64,000 nucleotides of DNA from Pseudomonadota bacterium (GCA_023451825.1 JAEXYA010000067.1:1-64000); one strand, 5' to 3'; counted from the stretch's first letter, positions 43,778 through 53,472 are shown. Notes: a model not told the origin generated them from the sequence alone. A program made the numbers and translations.

Positions 43778-45069
43778 TGCAAATTGAGACGTAACCCAAC
43801 GGACCGTGCGTGGGCATCCAGACCTTCGGCCTTGCCCAGCGTCATCGCAGCCGGTCCCAGCGCTCGCAGCTGATCCGGCCCGCACTTCAGGATCGACGTT
43901 CGCTTCATGAAGTCAAGCACGCCGAGGCCCGACGAGAACCGCGCCGAGCGCGCCGTGGGCAATACGTGATTGGAGCCGCCGACATAATCGCCGATCGCCT
44001 CCGGGGTGTGACCGCCCAGGAAAATGGCGCCGGCATTGCGGATCTTGGCTGCAAAGCCATCCGGATCGGCGGTCATGACCTCGAGATGTTCCGCAGCAAT
44101 GGCATTGGCCAGCGGCACCGCGGCATCGAGCTGGTCGACCAGAATGATGGCGCCAAACTCTTCCCACGAAGCGCGGGCGATATCCGCACGCGGCAGCGTT
44201 GTGAGCTGGGCTTCGACGGCGAGGATGACGTCATCGGCCAGGCGCTTGCTGTCGGTGATCAGGATCGACTGCGCATTGGTGTCGTGTTCCGCCTGCGCCA
44301 GCAGATCGGCGGCGATCCAGTCGGCATTGGCGGTGTCGTCGGCGACAACCAGCACTTCCGAGGGGCCGGCGATCATGTCGATGCCGACACGGCCGAACAC
44401 CTGACGTTTGGCGGCAGCCACATAGGCATTGCCGGGGCCGACGATCTTGGCCACCGGAGCGATGGTGTCGGTGCCATAGGCGAGCGCCGCCACGGCCTGC
44501 GCGCCACCGACACGGTAGATTTCCGAAACGCCACCGAGTTGCGCGGCCGCCAACACCAGCGGATTGAGTTTTCCGCCCGGTGACGGCACCACCATGACCA
44601 CGCGATCGACGCCGGCAACCTTGGCCGGGACCGCATTCATCAGGACCGACGACGGATAGGCCGCCGTGCCACCGGGCACGTAAAGACCGACAGCCTCAAC
44701 GGCGCTCCAACGCCAGCCGAGCTCGACGCCCGCGGCATCGGTAAAACGCTCGTCTTTGGGCATCTGACGCTTGTGGAACAGCTCGATGCGGTCGCGCGCG
44801 AAGCGGAGCGCGTCCACCGTCTCGGTATCGCAGGCCGCCACGGCGGCTTCGATTTCGGCGGACGTCACGCGCAACCCGGAGGCCTGCAGGTCGAGCTTGT
44901 CGAACTTCCGGGTAGCATCCAGCAATGCCTCGTCGCCCCGCGCCGCGACATCGTCCACGATCGCCCGGGTGGCGGCCTCGATATCGGCGGCAACCTCACG
45001 CTTCATGGCGAGGAAGGCTTTGAAACGCTGAGGAAAATCAGCGCTGGCGGCATCAAGGCGAAGTGGCAT
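43774..45069 (-). CDS. hisD: Histidinol dehydrogenase HisD
   Basis: 431 residues, NAD and zinc dependent, performing the last two steps of histidine synthesis (histidinol to histidine). The VPGGTAAYPSSVLMNAVPAKVA segment and the zinc-ligand region LLAQAEHD and AAEHLE are present. The ATG at 45069 matches the family N-terminus (PLRLDAASADF); an upstream in-frame stretch is repeat DNA. It heads the hisD-UPF0262-phosphatase operon. Confidence 0.94.
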   Translation of the reverse strand: MPLRLDAASADFPQRFKAFLAMKREVAADIEAATRAIVDDVAARGDEALLDATRKFDKLDLQASGLRVTSAEIEAAVAACDTETVDALRFARDRIELFHKRQMPKDERFTDAAGVELGWRWSAVEAVGLYVPGGTAAYPSSVLMNAVPAKVAGVDRVVMVVPSPGGKLNPLVLAAAQLGGVSEIYRVGGAQAVAALAYGTDTIAPVAKIVGPGNAYVAAAKRQVFGRVGIDMIAGPSEVLVVADDTANADWIAADLLAQAEHDTNAQSILITDSKRLADDVILAVEAQLTTLPRADIARASWEEFGAIILVDQLDAAVPLANAIAAEHLEVMTADPDGFAAKIRNAGAIFLGGHTPEAIGDYVGGSNHVLPTARSARFSSGLGVLDFMKRTSILKCGPDQLRALGPAAMTLGKAEGLDAHARSVGLRLNLQ

Positions 45070-45163
45070 TTTGGTATCCCGGCGGAGCTCGGATTTTGGG
45101 CTCCCATGCTCAATGGCGCGGGGGATGGATGGCGTCAAGGCTGGGGCCTTGGAACGCCGCGGC

Positions 45164-45334
45164 GTCTTTCCCTCCCCCGCGTCTTCGCGCGGGGAGGGTG
45201 GCCGGCCCTCTTGGGCCGGTCGGGTGGGGTGTCTCCGCAAGCGCCGGCATCTGTGGAGGCACCCCACCCGTCACTCGCTTCGCTCGCGCCACCCTCCCCA
45301 CTGCGCGGCTTCGCCGCTTGGGGGAGGGAAAAGA
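45164..45334. repeat. Large palindromic repeat, family F
   Basis: A 171-bp element with outer arms TTTCCCTCCCCC / GGGGGAGGGAAA and inner hairpins CGCGTCTTCGCGCG, GTGGGGTG / CACCCCAC and GCGGCTTCGCCGC. It fills most of the 269-base gap between DUF2948 and hisD. Related to the shorter copy at 7281-7327. Confidence 0.8.
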
Positions 45335-45338
45335 AGCG

Positions 45339-45779
45339 CTACACGCTCAAATCCGACGCTTCCGTCTCACCGCCGAGCTCATCCGGGCCGAGATCCGCCA
45401 GCTCGCATTCCAGGCATTCGAGATCTAGCCGCAGCGCGCCGCGGCCGTCGAACAGCAGCAGGGCATTGCCGCCCGGCGCCTCGCTTTCGTTGAACTCGAT
45501 ACCCAGCATCGTCAAAGCGACATCGCCGCTTTCGAGATCGATATTGCGGGATTTGCAGGCCAGCACGCGATCGAAGCGCAGCGCCGAGATCAAGCGGCGC
45601 GGCTGGACCTCGCCCGCGATCGTTTGATCCCAATCGAGCCGATTCATGCCGATGACCAGGCGCTTTTCGCCGGGCCGCCAGACGATGTCGGCGACGCGGA
45701 CTTCGGCGTCCTGCACATGCGCAGAGATCACCGCGAGGTCGTCCGCATCCATGGCTATGAGTTTGCGTCGCCCCGTCAC
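45339..45779 (-). CDS. DUF2948 family protein
   Basis: 146 residues, with AMDADDLAVISAHVQDAEVRV and the IEFNESEAPGGNALLLFDGRGALRLD segment typical of DUF2948. It has a glutamate/aspartate-rich C-terminus. Unknown function. It lies between murA and hisD, 15 bases after the murA stop, a conserved arrangement in alphaproteobacteria. Confidence 0.85.
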   Translation of the reverse strand: MTGRRKLIAMDADDLAVISAHVQDAEVRVADIVWRPGEKRLVIGMNRLDWDQTIAGEVQPRRLISALRFDRVLACKSRNIDLESGDVALTMLGIEFNESEAPGGNALLLFDGRGALRLDLECLECELADLGPDELGGETEASDLSV

Positions 45780-45794
45780 GATGTCCCCTTTGGA

Positions 45795-47084
45795 TTATCC
45801 GCTGATGCGCTCGATCTGCGCGCCGCAGGCCGACAGCTTCTCTTCCAGCCGCTCGAAGCCGCGATCCAGATGATAGATGCGGTTCACCATCGTCTCGCCT
45901 TCGGCAGCGAGCGCTGCGATCACCAGCGAGACCGAGGCGCGCAGGTCTGTCGCCATCACAGGCGCACCGCGCAGCTTGCCGATGCCGTCGATCGTTGCCG
46001 TTTCGCCGTCCAGATGGATGCGCGCGCCAAACCGGGCCAGCTCCTGCACATGCATGAATCGGTTTTCGAAGATCGTCTCGGTGATGTGCGACGAGCCCTT
46101 GGCCATCGTCATCAGCGCCATCAGCTGCGCCTGCAGATCCGTCGGGAAGCCGGGGAATGGCGCGGTCGCCACATCCACCGACTTGATGCCGGCGCCATTG
46201 CGCGCGATGCGGATGCCCTCATTGTTCGGCGTCACCGTCGCACCGGCTTCCACCAGCACGTCGAGCGCCGATTGCAGCAATTCCGGCCGCGCGCCTTCGA
46301 GCAGCACGTCGCCGCCGGTCATCGCCACCGCCATGGCATAGGTGCCGGTCTCGATACGATCCGGCAGCACGGTGTGGCGGGCGCCGTGCAGCTTGGCGAC
46401 GCCCTCGATCACGATGCGCGGCGTGCCGGCGCCCGTGATCTTCGCGCCCATCTTGTTGAGGCAGTCGGCGACATCGACGATTTCCGGCTCGCAGGCCGCA
46501 TTCGTAATGACCGTCTCGCCCTTGGCCAGCGTCGCCGCCATCAACGCCACATGGGTGCCCGACACCGTGACCTTCGGAAAATCGATCTCGCCGCCCTTCA
46601 GGCCGTCGGGTGCGCGGACGACCACGTAGCCGCCATCGATGGTGAGTTCGGCGCCGAGCTTCTCGAGCGCCATATTGAGCAGGTCCACTGGACGCGTGCC
46701 GATGGCACAACCGCCTGGCATCGAGACCCTGGCTTCACGCATGCGCGCGACCAGCGGCGCGATGACCCAGAACGAGGCGCGCATCTTCGACACCAGCTCA
46801 TAAGGCGCGGTCGTATCGATGATATTGGCGGCGGAGATGTGCAGGGTCTGGCCCTGATATTCGTGATCGCCCGGGCGCTTGCCGGCGGCCATGATGTCCA
46901 CGCCGTGATTGCCGAGGATGCGCTGCAGTTGCGCGACATCGGCCAGGCGCGGGACATTGTCGAGGATCAGGGTCTCGTCGGTCAGCAAAGCTGCAATCAT
47001 CAGTGGCAGCGCGGCGTTCTTCGCCCCAGAGATCGGGATCGTGCCATTGAGTTTATTGCCGCCGACGATGCGAATGCGATCCAT
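45795..47084 (-). CDS. murA: UDP-N-acetylglucosamine 1-carboxyvinyltransferase MurA
   Basis: 429 residues. First committed step of peptidoglycan synthesis, transferring enolpyruvyl from PEP to UDP-GlcNAc. The fosfomycin-target Cys is residue 126 in MPGGCAIGTRP, and the Lys of PISGAKNAALP is at residue 22. The ATG at 47084 matches the family start MDRIRIVGG. Confidence 0.96.
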   Translation of the reverse strand: MDRIRIVGGNKLNGTIPISGAKNAALPLMIAALLTDETLILDNVPRLADVAQLQRILGNHGVDIMAAGKRPGDHEYQGQTLHISAANIIDTTAPYELVSKMRASFWVIAPLVARMREARVSMPGGCAIGTRPVDLLNMALEKLGAELTIDGGYVVVRAPDGLKGGEIDFPKVTVSGTHVALMAATLAKGETVITNAACEPEIVDVADCLNKMGAKITGAGTPRIVIEGVAKLHGARHTVLPDRIETGTYAMAVAMTGGDVLLEGARPELLQSALDVLVEAGATVTPNNEGIRIARNGAGIKSVDVATAPFPGFPTDLQAQLMALMTMAKGSSHITETIFENRFMHVQELARFGARIHLDGETATIDGIGKLRGAPVMATDLRASVSLVIAALAAEGETMVNRIYHLDRGFERLEEKLSACGAQIERISG

Positions 47085-47199
47085 ACTGATTCCCGCTGAA
47101 TGCTGAGCGCCCCTTATAGGGCCAATGGCCCTATCTGCGCAAAAGCTTCGCATTTGCGGCTTTTCGATGGGAACCGGACATAGGGCCGAAACGGCCGGA

Positions 47200-47706
47200 T
47201 CAAGCCATTCCACCCGAGAGCGGCCGGAACCTGCGCACCGCCAGGAAGGTCACCGCCACGAACAGCACCAGCACGATGCCCTGCACGATCGCAAAAGGCG
47301 GCTCCGCAGGTGTCACGCTCGGCGCCAGCGCGTGCAGCACCGGCACTTTGAGGAAGCTCTGGATGACCAGCACGAAGATATTGAGATAGAGCGAGGTCAT
47401 CGCCGTGATCACATAGATCCAGCGCCAGGATCCCACGAGCTTGCGGCCATAAAGCGCGACACAGGCAATCGCCAGTAGCACCAGCGACATGATGCCGATC
47501 ACATGGGACGGCAGCAGTTCCTTGATCGGAAACATGAAGCCGGTGACGCTGGTGAGGATGGTCGTGAGCAGAAACACGCCTGTCCAGCCCGGCATCGGCC
47601 GGGACGTCAACAGCCCCACCATGGCCACCAGGCCGGCGACGATCCCGATCAGGCTGATGATGACGTGAATCCACGTGATCGCTGCGACGCTCAATCCCAA
47701 AGTCAT
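47200..47706 (-). CDS. Membrane protein of unknown function
   Basis: 168 residues with about five hydrophobic helices (for example VIISLIGIVAGLVAMVGLL, IMSLVLLAIACVAL, IVQGIVLVLFVAVTFLAV). GGGGAAGG precedes the ATG at 47706 at a proper distance. No motif identifies a substrate or a family for me. Confidence 0.75.
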   Translation of the reverse strand: MTLGLSVAAITWIHVIISLIGIVAGLVAMVGLLTSRPMPGWTGVFLLTTILTSVTGFMFPIKELLPSHVIGIMSLVLLAIACVALYGRKLVGSWRWIYVITAMTSLYLNIFVLVIQSFLKVPVLHALAPSVTPAEPPFAIVQGIVLVLFVAVTFLAVRRFRPLSGGMA

Positions 47707-47813
47707 GACCTTCCCCGCGTTAGAACGCCTCAAATCTAGGGTGCGATCGTGATATTTGGCAATGTGGAAGCGAGCGGCATTTGCATCAATTAACGGCTGC
47801 TGCGCCGCCGCCG

Positions 47814-48122
47814 TTAGTAATAGCGCGGGATCGGCCCGTTATGCGGCGTCATCCGGTCCGAAAGGTCGAACATCGCCTCGTCGATGTAACACCACCCCCA
47901 GCCCTCCGGCGGATCATAGCCTTCGATGATCGGATGCTTCGTCGCGTGAAAATGCTTGGTGGCGTGTTTGTTGGGCGACTGGTCGCAGCAGCCGACATGG
48001 CCGCACGTCCGGCAGATACGCAGATGCAGCCAGGGACTGTCGATCTTGAGGCATTCCTCGCAACCCAGCGCGCTCGGCGTGACCGTGCGGATGCCGGAGA
48101 CATGGGTGCAGCGGATCGTCAT
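47814..48122 (-). CDS. UBP-type zinc-finger protein
   Basis: 102 residues that are essentially one UBP-type zinc finger: C5/H7, C21/C24, C37/C40, C45/C46, and a His cluster at 53, 57, 59 and 63. In eukaryotes this fold binds the free C-terminus of ubiquitin; bacterial versions have no known ligand. It is 12 bases downstream of the FAD oxidoreductase gene and probably co-transcribed with it. Confidence 0.86.
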   Translation of the reverse strand: MTIRCTHVSGIRTVTPSALGCEECLKIDSPWLHLRICRTCGHVGCCDQSPNKHATKHFHATKHPIIEGYDPPEGWGWCYIDEAMFDLSDRMTPHNGPIPRYY

Positions 48123-48134
48123 CGCTCGCTCCTC

Positions 48135-49826
48135 CTACAAAGTCGGCCGCGCGCTATCGCCGAGAAAGCCATGCAACGCCGCTACCACCTGCGCACCTTC
48201 GCCGATCGCACCACCGACGCGTTTCACCGAGCCTGAACGTACATCGCCAACGGCATAGACGCCGGGCACGGAAGTCTCCAATGCCTGCACCGCCTGGCCA
48301 TTGGTGGCGACGCCGGTGACGACGAACCCGCCGCGATCCAGCGTCACGCCGCAATCCGCCAGCCAATCGGTGGCCGGATCGGCGCCGACGAACAGAAAGA
48401 GATTACGAATCTCGGAGGTTTCGTCCTCGCCCGACAAACGGCTGCGAATTGTCACCCGCGCCAGGCCGGCCTCTGCATCGCCATCCAGCGCGACAACTTC
48501 GGTATTGAAGACGAGTTCGATATTCGCCGTCGATTCGATCCGGTCGATCAGATAGCGCGACATCGAGGCCGCCAGGCCGCCGCCGCGGATCACCATCCGC
48601 ACCTTGGCCGCCTGCGACGCCAGGAACACCGCCGCCTGCCCGGCCGAATTGCCACCGCCGACCAGGATCACCTCCTGCTCCTTGCAAAGCCGGCCCTCGA
48701 TGGGCGAGGCCCAGTACCAAACGCCGCGGCCCTCGAAGTCCTTCAGTCGTTCGATCTCGGGACGGCGATAGCGCGCGCCTGACGCAATCACGATAGCGCG
48801 CGCCTGCAGCATCTGGCCGTCATCCAATGCGAGCCCGAACAAGCCATCCTGCCGCGAACAATCGAGCTGTCCCACCGTGACGGGGATCATGACATCGGCG
48901 CCGAATTTCTGCGCCTGGTTGAAGGCACGCGCCGTCAGTGCATGGCCGGAAATGCCGGTGGGGAAGCCGAGATAATTCTCGATCCGCGCGCTGGCGCCGG
49001 CCTGGCCGCCGAAGGCGCGCGAATCGCAAACCGCGATCGACAGCCCTTCGGACGCGCCATACACCGCCGTCGACAGGCCCGCAGGACCGCTGCCGACGAT
49101 GGCCACGTCATAGACCTTACCCTTCTCGATATGGCCGATCATGCCCATGGCATGAGCCAGTTCGGACAGCGACGGATTCTTCAGCACCGAACCATCCGGC
49201 ACCACCACCAATGGCAGCTCCTGCGGCGACGGCGCATAGCGCGCGATCACATCGGCAGCATCCTTGTCCGCCGCCGGATCGAGCATGTGATAGGGATAGC
49301 CGTTGCGGGTCAGAAAACCCTGCAACCGCACCATGTCGCTGGCGACAGGCGAGCCGATCAGCGCCGGGCCGCCGACACCACCCTGCAGCAGGTTCACCCG
49401 GCGCAGGATCAGCGCCCGCATGATGCGCTCACCGAGATCGGCTTCGGCCACCAGCAGCGCGCGCAGCCGTTCCGGCGGGATCAGCAGCGTCTCCACATCG
49501 CCCTCAGCGCGGCCATCGACCAGCGCCATGCGGCCGGAGAGTTGTCCGATTTCGGCGAGAAACTGCCCGGCGCATTGATCCGCCACCGGCGAGACATGGC
49601 CAAAGCCGTCGCGCTGGGTGACGCAGACATGGCCCGACAGCACCACGAACATCCCGGGACCAGGCTTGCCGGTCTCGAACAGCATGTCGCCGTCCTTGTA
49701 TTGCACGACCTCGCCGAACCGACGCATGCGCTCGATTTCGGCGGCGGCCAGCGACGGAAAGGTCTGGTCATAGCGCGGCGTCAGCATCGCCGCCTTTTTG
49801 TGTTCGGGGATGTTGTTCGGGTCCAT
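48135..49826 (-). CDS. cNMP-binding, thioredoxin-reductase-like FAD oxidoreductase
   Basis: 563 residues. A cyclic-nucleotide-binding domain (about 20-135) is followed by a thioredoxin-fold-like linker (about 150-220) and a two-dinucleotide-fold flavoprotein (FAD motif GSGPAG at 245-250, NADPH motif GGGNSAG at 390-396). The redox CxxC of thioredoxin reductase, expected near residue 373, reads WASP instead, so disulfide reduction by the classical mechanism is unlikely. Predicted to be a signal-dependent flavoprotein; substrate unknown. Confidence 0.88.
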   Translation of the reverse strand: MDPNNIPEHKKAAMLTPRYDQTFPSLAAAEIERMRRFGEVVQYKDGDMLFETGKPGPGMFVVLSGHVCVTQRDGFGHVSPVADQCAGQFLAEIGQLSGRMALVDGRAEGDVETLLIPPERLRALLVAEADLGERIMRALILRRVNLLQGGVGGPALIGSPVASDMVRLQGFLTRNGYPYHMLDPAADKDAADVIARYAPSPQELPLVVVPDGSVLKNPSLSELAHAMGMIGHIEKGKVYDVAIVGSGPAGLSTAVYGASEGLSIAVCDSRAFGGQAGASARIENYLGFPTGISGHALTARAFNQAQKFGADVMIPVTVGQLDCSRQDGLFGLALDDGQMLQARAIVIASGARYRRPEIERLKDFEGRGVWYWASPIEGRLCKEQEVILVGGGNSAGQAAVFLASQAAKVRMVIRGGGLAASMSRYLIDRIESTANIELVFNTEVVALDGDAEAGLARVTIRSRLSGEDETSEIRNLFLFVGADPATDWLADCGVTLDRGGFVVTGVATNGQAVQALETSVPGVYAVGDVRSGSVKRVGGAIGEGAQVVAALHGFLGDSARPTL

Positions 49827-49855
49827 AGAGCCTCGCTGCGTGCTGAATCGTCCGA

Positions 49856-50062
49856 TTATCCCCGGCCGGGCTCGTCCTGTCTTGAACGGCTATCCGTTCC
49901 GCTAGCAGGTTCCGATGACACCCCGGCTTCTGCAGCGGCAAGATCGGCGCGTCCCCGCAATTGCGATTTCCGCTTTTTCAGATTGTCCCGCAACGCCTGG
50001 CGCAGGCGCGCTTGGCGGGCTTGTTCGCGGTCATTGGGATTTTGCGGCGGGCGATCGGCCAT
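49856..50062 (-). CDS. Small basic protein, unknown function
   Basis: 68 residues. The N-terminal two thirds are charged and helical (DREQARQARLRQALRDNLKKRKSQ), ending in a low-complexity tail. Similar small proteins occur in Bradyrhizobiaceae genomes as I recall. No ribosome-binding site is obvious. Treat the function as unknown. Confidence 0.6.
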   Translation of the reverse strand: MADRPPQNPNDREQARQARLRQALRDNLKKRKSQLRGRADLAAAEAGVSSEPASGTDSRSRQDEPGRG

Positions 50063-50320
50063 GTCGGATACACAGAACGGCTGGGATTTCGGCTATCTGA
50101 CCACTCTTCTACCATCTCGTGTCATCGGGAACGAGACACGTTCGTTTGCGCGTCCTGCGGGAAAAGCATGCAGTGGGAACAGGCGTCCAGCGCTATCCCG
50201 TACAAATCCTTCATAATGATGCCGCCAGAGGCCGTCTCGCGCTTGCACCCTTGGTTCGGGTGTGGCAGAGAACGCCTCGCTTGGTGGGCCGCTCCCGGAG
50301 CCGATTCCCGCAACCAGCAT

Positions 50321-50395
50321 GCTGCCGTAGCTCAGTGGTAGAGCACTCCATTGGTAATGGAGAGGTCGACAGTTCAATCCTGTCTGGCAGCACCA
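50321..50395 (+). tRNA. tRNA-Thr (GGT)
   Basis: 75 nt: acceptor GCTGCCG/TGGCAGC, D-arm GCTCAGTGGTAGAGC, anticodon loop TTGGTAA with GGT, T-loop GTTCAATCC, encoded CCA. The 258 bases before it hold no gene I can support. Confidence 0.95.
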
Positions 50396-50477
50396 TCATT
50401 TTCTCAGTTAAATCAATACGCTACCGAACGCCCCTGCTTGGGCGGGTGCTCGCTGCTACACACGCGCGATGCACCGG

Positions 50478-51697
50478 TCATCGGTGTTTTGGCTTTGCGT
50501 CCACATCCCGCATGAGCAGCAGGGCGACCGCCGACCCCGCCGAGATTGCCGCGCCGACGAGAAACGGCACCTCGGATCCGTAGCGATGCCAGAACCAGCC
50601 GGCGGCGGTGTTGGCAACCAGCATCACCAGACCCGTGGCCAGATTGAACGCGCCGAAGGCACTGCCCTTCAGGCCGTCCGGCGTGACCCTGGCGATCATC
50701 GCCCCCAGAAGCCCTTGCGAGAAACCCATATGCAGCCCCCACATGATCGTCCCCGCCACGAACACGACAACGGTGGAGGCATAAGCCAGCAACAGATGGG
50801 CGATGGTCAGGAAGATCAGGCTGAGCAGCAATAGCCCCCCCGGCTGCCGATCCGGTCTGACAGCTTGCCGACGGGATAGGCAGCCAGACCATAGACCACA
50901 TGCATCACGACCATGGACAAAGGCACCCAGGCCAAAGCGAAGCCGGCCTGAGTGGATTTGAGCAGCACGAAAGCCTCGCTGAAGCGCGCGAAGGTGATGA
51001 GCGAGGCAAAGGCGATCACGGCCCAGACCGCGCCGGTCAGCCTGAAGGCCGATGACAGCCGGAAGATGGACGTTTTCTGTACGTGATCGCCGGCCGGCTC
51101 CCTGACGCAGAAGACCAGCACGGCCATCGCCAGGCCCGCGGGGATCGCCGCCAGCCAGAACACCGACACGATGTCGCCGGCCAGCAGCACCATGAGAAGC
51201 ACGGCGATCAAAGGGCCGACGAAGCCCCCGACGGTATCCAGCGATTTGCGCAGCCCGAAACTGGCGCCCCTGATTTCGGGCGGCGTCACCGCCGCAACGA
51301 GGGCGTCCCGTGGCGTGCCGCGAATGCCCTTGCCGACCCTGTCCAGCGCTTTGGCGAGGACAATTTGATCGACAGTGGCGGCGAGCGGAAACACCAGGCG
51401 GGATATCGCCGCAAGACCGTAGCCGAGAACCGCCAACGGCTTCGCCCGCCGCGTCCAATCGGACAAGACACCGGAGAACAGTTTCGTCACCGTCGCCACC
51501 GCCACCGAGAAGCCTTCGATCGCCCCCAGCGCCAGCGCCGAAGCCCCCAGCCCGCTGGTCAGGTAGACCGGCAGAAGCGTCGCAATCATTTCCGACGAGA
51601 CATCCATCAGGAGGCTGACAAAACCGAGCATCCAGACCGTGGAGGGAATTGCGACACGCGATGGCTGCGTCGTGCGGGAGATCGGCGTATCGGACAT
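50478..51697 (-). pseudogene. MFS transporter, frameshifted in a G run
   Basis: The first frame starts at ATG 51697 (MSDTPISRTTQPSR) and gives about 290 residues of an MFS permease: FVSLLMDVSSEMIATLLPVY, LDRVGKGIRGTPRDAL. It runs out of frame at 50816. The missing last third continues in another frame down to 50478 (GGLLLLSLIFLTIAHLL ... RVTPDGLKGSAFG). The join is a run of seven C on the plus strand (50835-50841); one extra base would restore SDRIGSRGG followed by LLLLSLIF. Either a true disruption, a phase-variable tract, or a sequencing error. Confidence 0.85.
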
Positions 51698-51837
51698 CGG
51701 CGCTCGTGGAATTGACAGGCGCGGATCTATCGCAATGCCGGGCGCACAGGGCAAGGCAAGCGACAGCCCCGCCCCACGCCTCCAGAACCGTTACTCGATC
51801 TGGTCTTGCCTGGGGCGGCGAGCCAACCGGATAGTTT

Positions 51838-52218
51838 TCACCCAGCCTTGCTCGACCTGTCGGCCCCCACGGCATCCAGCACGCCGAGCGCCACACGATC
51901 ATCCGCTGCGCGCGCGTCGTCTATATAGGCCACCAGGAGACGATTGACGGCGTTGGCGTCCAGCAGGCGGAAATCCGCAGGGCGAATCCATCCGTCGAAA
52001 TAACGATCGACATAGCCGGTTCCGCTGTCCCGTTCCTCCACCCAGTTTGGGCCGATCAGCCCCGCCGGATGTCGCTCCCAATAACACGACACCAATCGAC
52101 CGCTTTGCGCGGCCCGAGCCAGAATCCGTTGCCCATCGCGGGGCGCATCGCCCATCGGCCGGAGAAAATGGCCGTATTCCTTGAGTATCCGCTCGACCTG
52201 CATCCAACGCGCTTCCAT
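51838..52218 (-). CDS. Hypothetical protein
   Basis: 126 residues from the ATG at 52218, or 121 from 52203. Segments such as LRPMGDAPRDGQRILAR and SCYWERHPAGLIGPNWVEERD look like a folded small domain, but I recognise no family. In-frame sequence upstream to 52428 is probably not coding. Confidence 0.5.
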   Translation of the reverse strand: MEARWMQVERILKEYGHFLRPMGDAPRDGQRILARAAQSGRLVSCYWERHPAGLIGPNWVEERDSGTGYVDRYFDGWIRPADFRLLDANAVNRLLVAYIDDARAADDRVALGVLDAVGADRSSKAG

Positions 52219-52691
52219 TTGCGGACAGGTACCGACGGGCACCGCGCAGCGTACGGTTAATCGGCAGTCATGAAGTTTGTTTCGGCTGTCGCGACTCAAG
52301 CAGGTGGGCGCTGCAGCCGGCCGCATGGGGCTCGCTAGCGTCGAAATACGGGCGAATGGTACCGTGGAACCAGCGAGAGCGGCCCGCTGAAAGATTTGGC
52401 AAGCTTCCGCACCGCCCGAGTCGATCACAACAAATCTATCTAGAGCGAAACCAAATCATTACGGGTTGCTGCAGTGTCCTACGAAGACCCGCTAACCCGC
52501 TGAAAATTAAGGACTCTTTCAGTTTTAATTAATTCGTCGCTAAGGATGATTTTGCGCTGCGTTCCATTCTGTCGGGTTGTAGGCAGCTGTGGCGAATGGG
52601 TGACAGCAATTGGTGCAAAACCTGTCTATCTCGACGCCATAGACGGAGCCCAAGCGCGCCCCGATCTAAAATGGTTTTCTGGAGAAGAAAA
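52219..52691. other. 473-base intergenic region upstream of the porin gene
   Basis: Contains an AT-richer stretch (about 52500-52560: CTTTCAGTTTTAATTAATTCG) probably carrying the porin promoter, and a small leader hairpin GTCTAT / ATAGAC at 52624-52644 before the GGAGAAG ribosome-binding site. No convincing gene is seen. Confidence 0.5.
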
Positions 52692-53396
52692 ATGAAGAAG
52701 TTCCTGCTGGGCACCGTTGCCCTTCTCGCCATGGGCGCTTCGGCTTCGGCCGCTGACCTGGCTGCTCGTCCGTACACCAAGGCTCCGGCCTACGTCGCTT
52801 CGCCGATCTACAACTGGACCGGCTTCTACATCGGTGGTCACGTTGGCGGCGCCTTCGCCGGCAACAACGCCCTGACCGGCACTGACAACTCGGATGGCCG
52901 TTTCCTCGGCGGTGTCCAGGGTGGTTACGACTACCAGTTCGCCCCGAACTGGGTGCTCGGTATCGAAGCTAACTACAGCTGGACCGGCTCGAGCAACAAC
53001 AGCGCCGTTGTTGGCGGCTACACCCTCGACAACAGCCTGAAGGGCCTCGGCTCGGTGACCGGCCGTCTCGGCTACACCTGGGGTCCGGCTCTGCTGTACG
53101 TCAAGGGCGGTTACGCTTACGCCGACCTGAACCAGTCGGTCGTTGGCCCGACCGTTGTCGTTCTCGACACCAAGAAGAACGGCTACACCGTCGGCGCCGG
53201 CCTCGAATACCTGTTCACCCAGAACTGGTCGGGCAAGATCGAATACCAGTACTACGACTTCGGCAACACCACCGTTGTCTCGGGTCTGGGCGCTCTGGGC
53301 CTCAACGGCACCTCGTACAAGAACGACGAGCACACTGTGAAGGCTGGCCTGAACTACCGCTTCAACTGGGGTGGCCCGGTTGTCGCCAAGTACTGA
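52692..53396 (+). CDS. Outer-membrane beta-barrel protein, Omp25/RopB type
   Basis: 234 residues. Signal peptide MKKFLLGTVALLAMGASASA, then a beta-barrel opening with YNWTGFYIGGHVGGAF, the signature of the rhizobial Omp25/RopB porin family. Alternating aromatic strands continue to the C-terminal GLNYRFNWGGPVVAKY. GGAGAAG lies 5 bases before the ATG. Codon choice (GGT, GTT and GCT more often than in neighbours) suggests strong expression, and a clean terminator follows. Probably an abundant surface protein. Confidence 0.9.
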   Translation: MKKFLLGTVALLAMGASASAADLAARPYTKAPAYVASPIYNWTGFYIGGHVGGAFAGNNALTGTDNSDGRFLGGVQGGYDYQFAPNWVLGIEANYSWTGSSNNSAVVGGYTLDNSLKGLGSVTGRLGYTWGPALLYVKGGYAYADLNQSVVGPTVVVLDTKKNGYTVGAGLEYLFTQNWSGKIEYQYYDFGNTTVVSGLGALGLNGTSYKNDEHTVKAGLNYRFNWGGPVVAKY

Positions 53397-53430
53397 GATC
53401 CGCGCCTGATTTCAGGCACGTGACTACGGA

Positions 53431-53464
53431 AAGGCCGGCGCTTGCGCCGGCCTTTTTGTTTTTG
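53431..53464 (+). terminator. Intrinsic terminator after the porin gene
   Basis: AAGGCCGGCGC and GCGCCGGCCTT form a stem followed by TTTTTGTTTTT. Confidence 0.95.
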
Positions 53465-53472
53465 GAGCGATC

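Noticed and set aside
45070..45267. Extended N-terminus for histidinol dehydrogenase
   Set aside because: The extra residues are encoded by repeat DNA and are Arg/Pro-rich without family similarity.
50061..50216. 51-residue plus-strand frame starting MSDTQNGWDFG
   Set aside because: It overlaps the start codon of the minus-strand 68-residue gene and has no ribosome-binding site or known motif.
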